A stretch of 64,000 nucleotides of DNA, taken from contig NZ_CP036266.1 of the NCBI RefSeq assembly GCF_007744075.1, forward strand, positions 5,317,748 to 5,381,747. Direction: 5' to 3'. Shown piece after piece: positions 63,595 through 64,000 of this stretch. The position numbers and the translations under genes are program-made. Source of the stretch: Gimesia chilikensis (GTDB lineage Bacteria > Planctomycetota > Planctomycetia > Planctomycetales > Planctomycetaceae). The first letter of the stretch is position 1; each line of letters starts with the position of its first letter. Under the pieces are notes generated by a model. The model was given only the letters and a program-made list of their open reading frames with translations, had not been told where the DNA came from and searched no databases.

Positions 63595-64000
63595 TTATGA
63601 GACAAAGTTGTATTACTTTATGTTTCATATGATAAGGTGCTGTAAAATGATAAGACACAATAATCTCGACTCTTAAAATTAACTGACTTGATGAGATAAC
63701 ACTAACATTGAATTATAAAACACAAACATGAAAATTGCCTTCGGTCTCTTAATGCCGGAGTTTGTTCCTTGGCAATAGATTAGTCAGGATCAAGCAGCGG
63801 AAATTGATACCGACTGGAAAGCTCTACATCAGTGCGACTGTGTCAATTCTCATGCCCCCCTTTCAAAATATTTCGTATGATTACATATGTCGAATTCCTG
63901 GATTATCATCTCAAGTTTACGATTCCCCGTCAGCTCAAGCACAAAACGAATTACCTCATTTTCAGGTCTAGTAATGCCGGTGACCTGCCTCAAAAACCTG
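63595..64000. other. AT-rich end with an IS terminus
   Basis: No gene is supported. The last bases, GTGACCTGCCTCAAAAACCTG, match in inverted orientation the end of the IS3 fragment at 54840-54870, so another copy of that element probably begins at the window edge. Confidence 0.55.

Noticed and set aside
63762-63971. 69-codon frame at the window end
   Set aside because: No motif, and the region seems to be IS-derived junction sequence.

Overview
The window looks like chromosome from a planctomycete, probably of the Gimesia/Rubinisphaera type. That placement is an inference from gene content: paired DUF1501 and PSCyt1/DUF1549/DUF1553 genes, prepilin-like DUF1559 proteins each followed by a small transthyretin-like lipoprotein, a secreted Gfo/Idh/MocA protein, SUMF1-type sulfatase-modifying-factor proteins and an expanded accessory genome. 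The exact species cannot be read from the sequence.

Positions 1-35,550 are ordinary planctomycete backbone. They hold the end of a TatD hydrolase, then a tight plus-strand cluster (about 1.2-8.0 kb) that couples a MutL/GlmL-like ASKHA ATPase with a KOW/barrel protein and four membrane proteins, one of them DUF6754-like. No glutamate mutase gene is near, so this looks like an uncharacterised membrane complex. Further on are an MFS transporter, a voltage-gated-type ion channel with a C-terminal zinc ribbon, secreted enzymes, ApbE, a class IV aminotransferase, a PSD1-DUF1501 pair, an intact DUF1559-lipoprotein pair beside a decayed one, a large FAD oxidoreductase, a second DUF1501 protein, two multi-spanning membrane proteins, a PHP-type protein and a BON-domain protein. 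The backbone ends at a tRNA-Ser(GGA).

A mobile island begins directly 3' of the tRNA. It carries a tyrosine recombinase behind three GTGCAC sites at 11-bp spacing and a large serine recombinase. After these come an IS91-type element with its own accessory tyrosine recombinase and a patch of broken genes (two in-frame stops, a frameshifted HTH regulator, an amber-interrupted GYF_2-like membrane protein). Three copies of a CTAAAT-N17-CATAAT element border this patch.

The main cargo (44.3-52.2 kb) is one plus-strand operon for a bacterial ubiquitin-like conjugation system: a small beta-grasp Ub-like protein, an E2-like protein fused to a C-terminal domain with ten CxxC pairs (RING/treble-clef-like), a JAB/JAMM peptidase and a ThiF/E1-like adenylyltransferase. 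Upstream in the same operon are a Ycf46-like AAA+ ATPase, a Ycf35-like DUF1257 protein, a DUF2997 protein, a TOPRIM-like protein, a coiled-coil membrane lipoprotein and several small proteins. Intrinsic terminators sit in the leader and at two internal junctions, and another closes the operon. A plausible reading is tagging of a target by E1, E2-RING and Ubl, removal or maturation by JAB, and remodelling by the AAA+ ATPase, perhaps in defence or in mobile-element biology.

From 52.7 kb to the end is a polymorphic-toxin region broken up by IS3-type elements. It has two paralogous putative immunity genes and inverted IS fragments. A papain-like toxin tip with its immunity gene is separated from its Rhs core by an intact IS3-family element. 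Two N-terminally truncated Rhs genes run head to head, and the plus-strand one ends in a zinc-phospholipase-C-like tip followed by an exported leucine-rich-repeat protein. The right end of the island was not found in the window.
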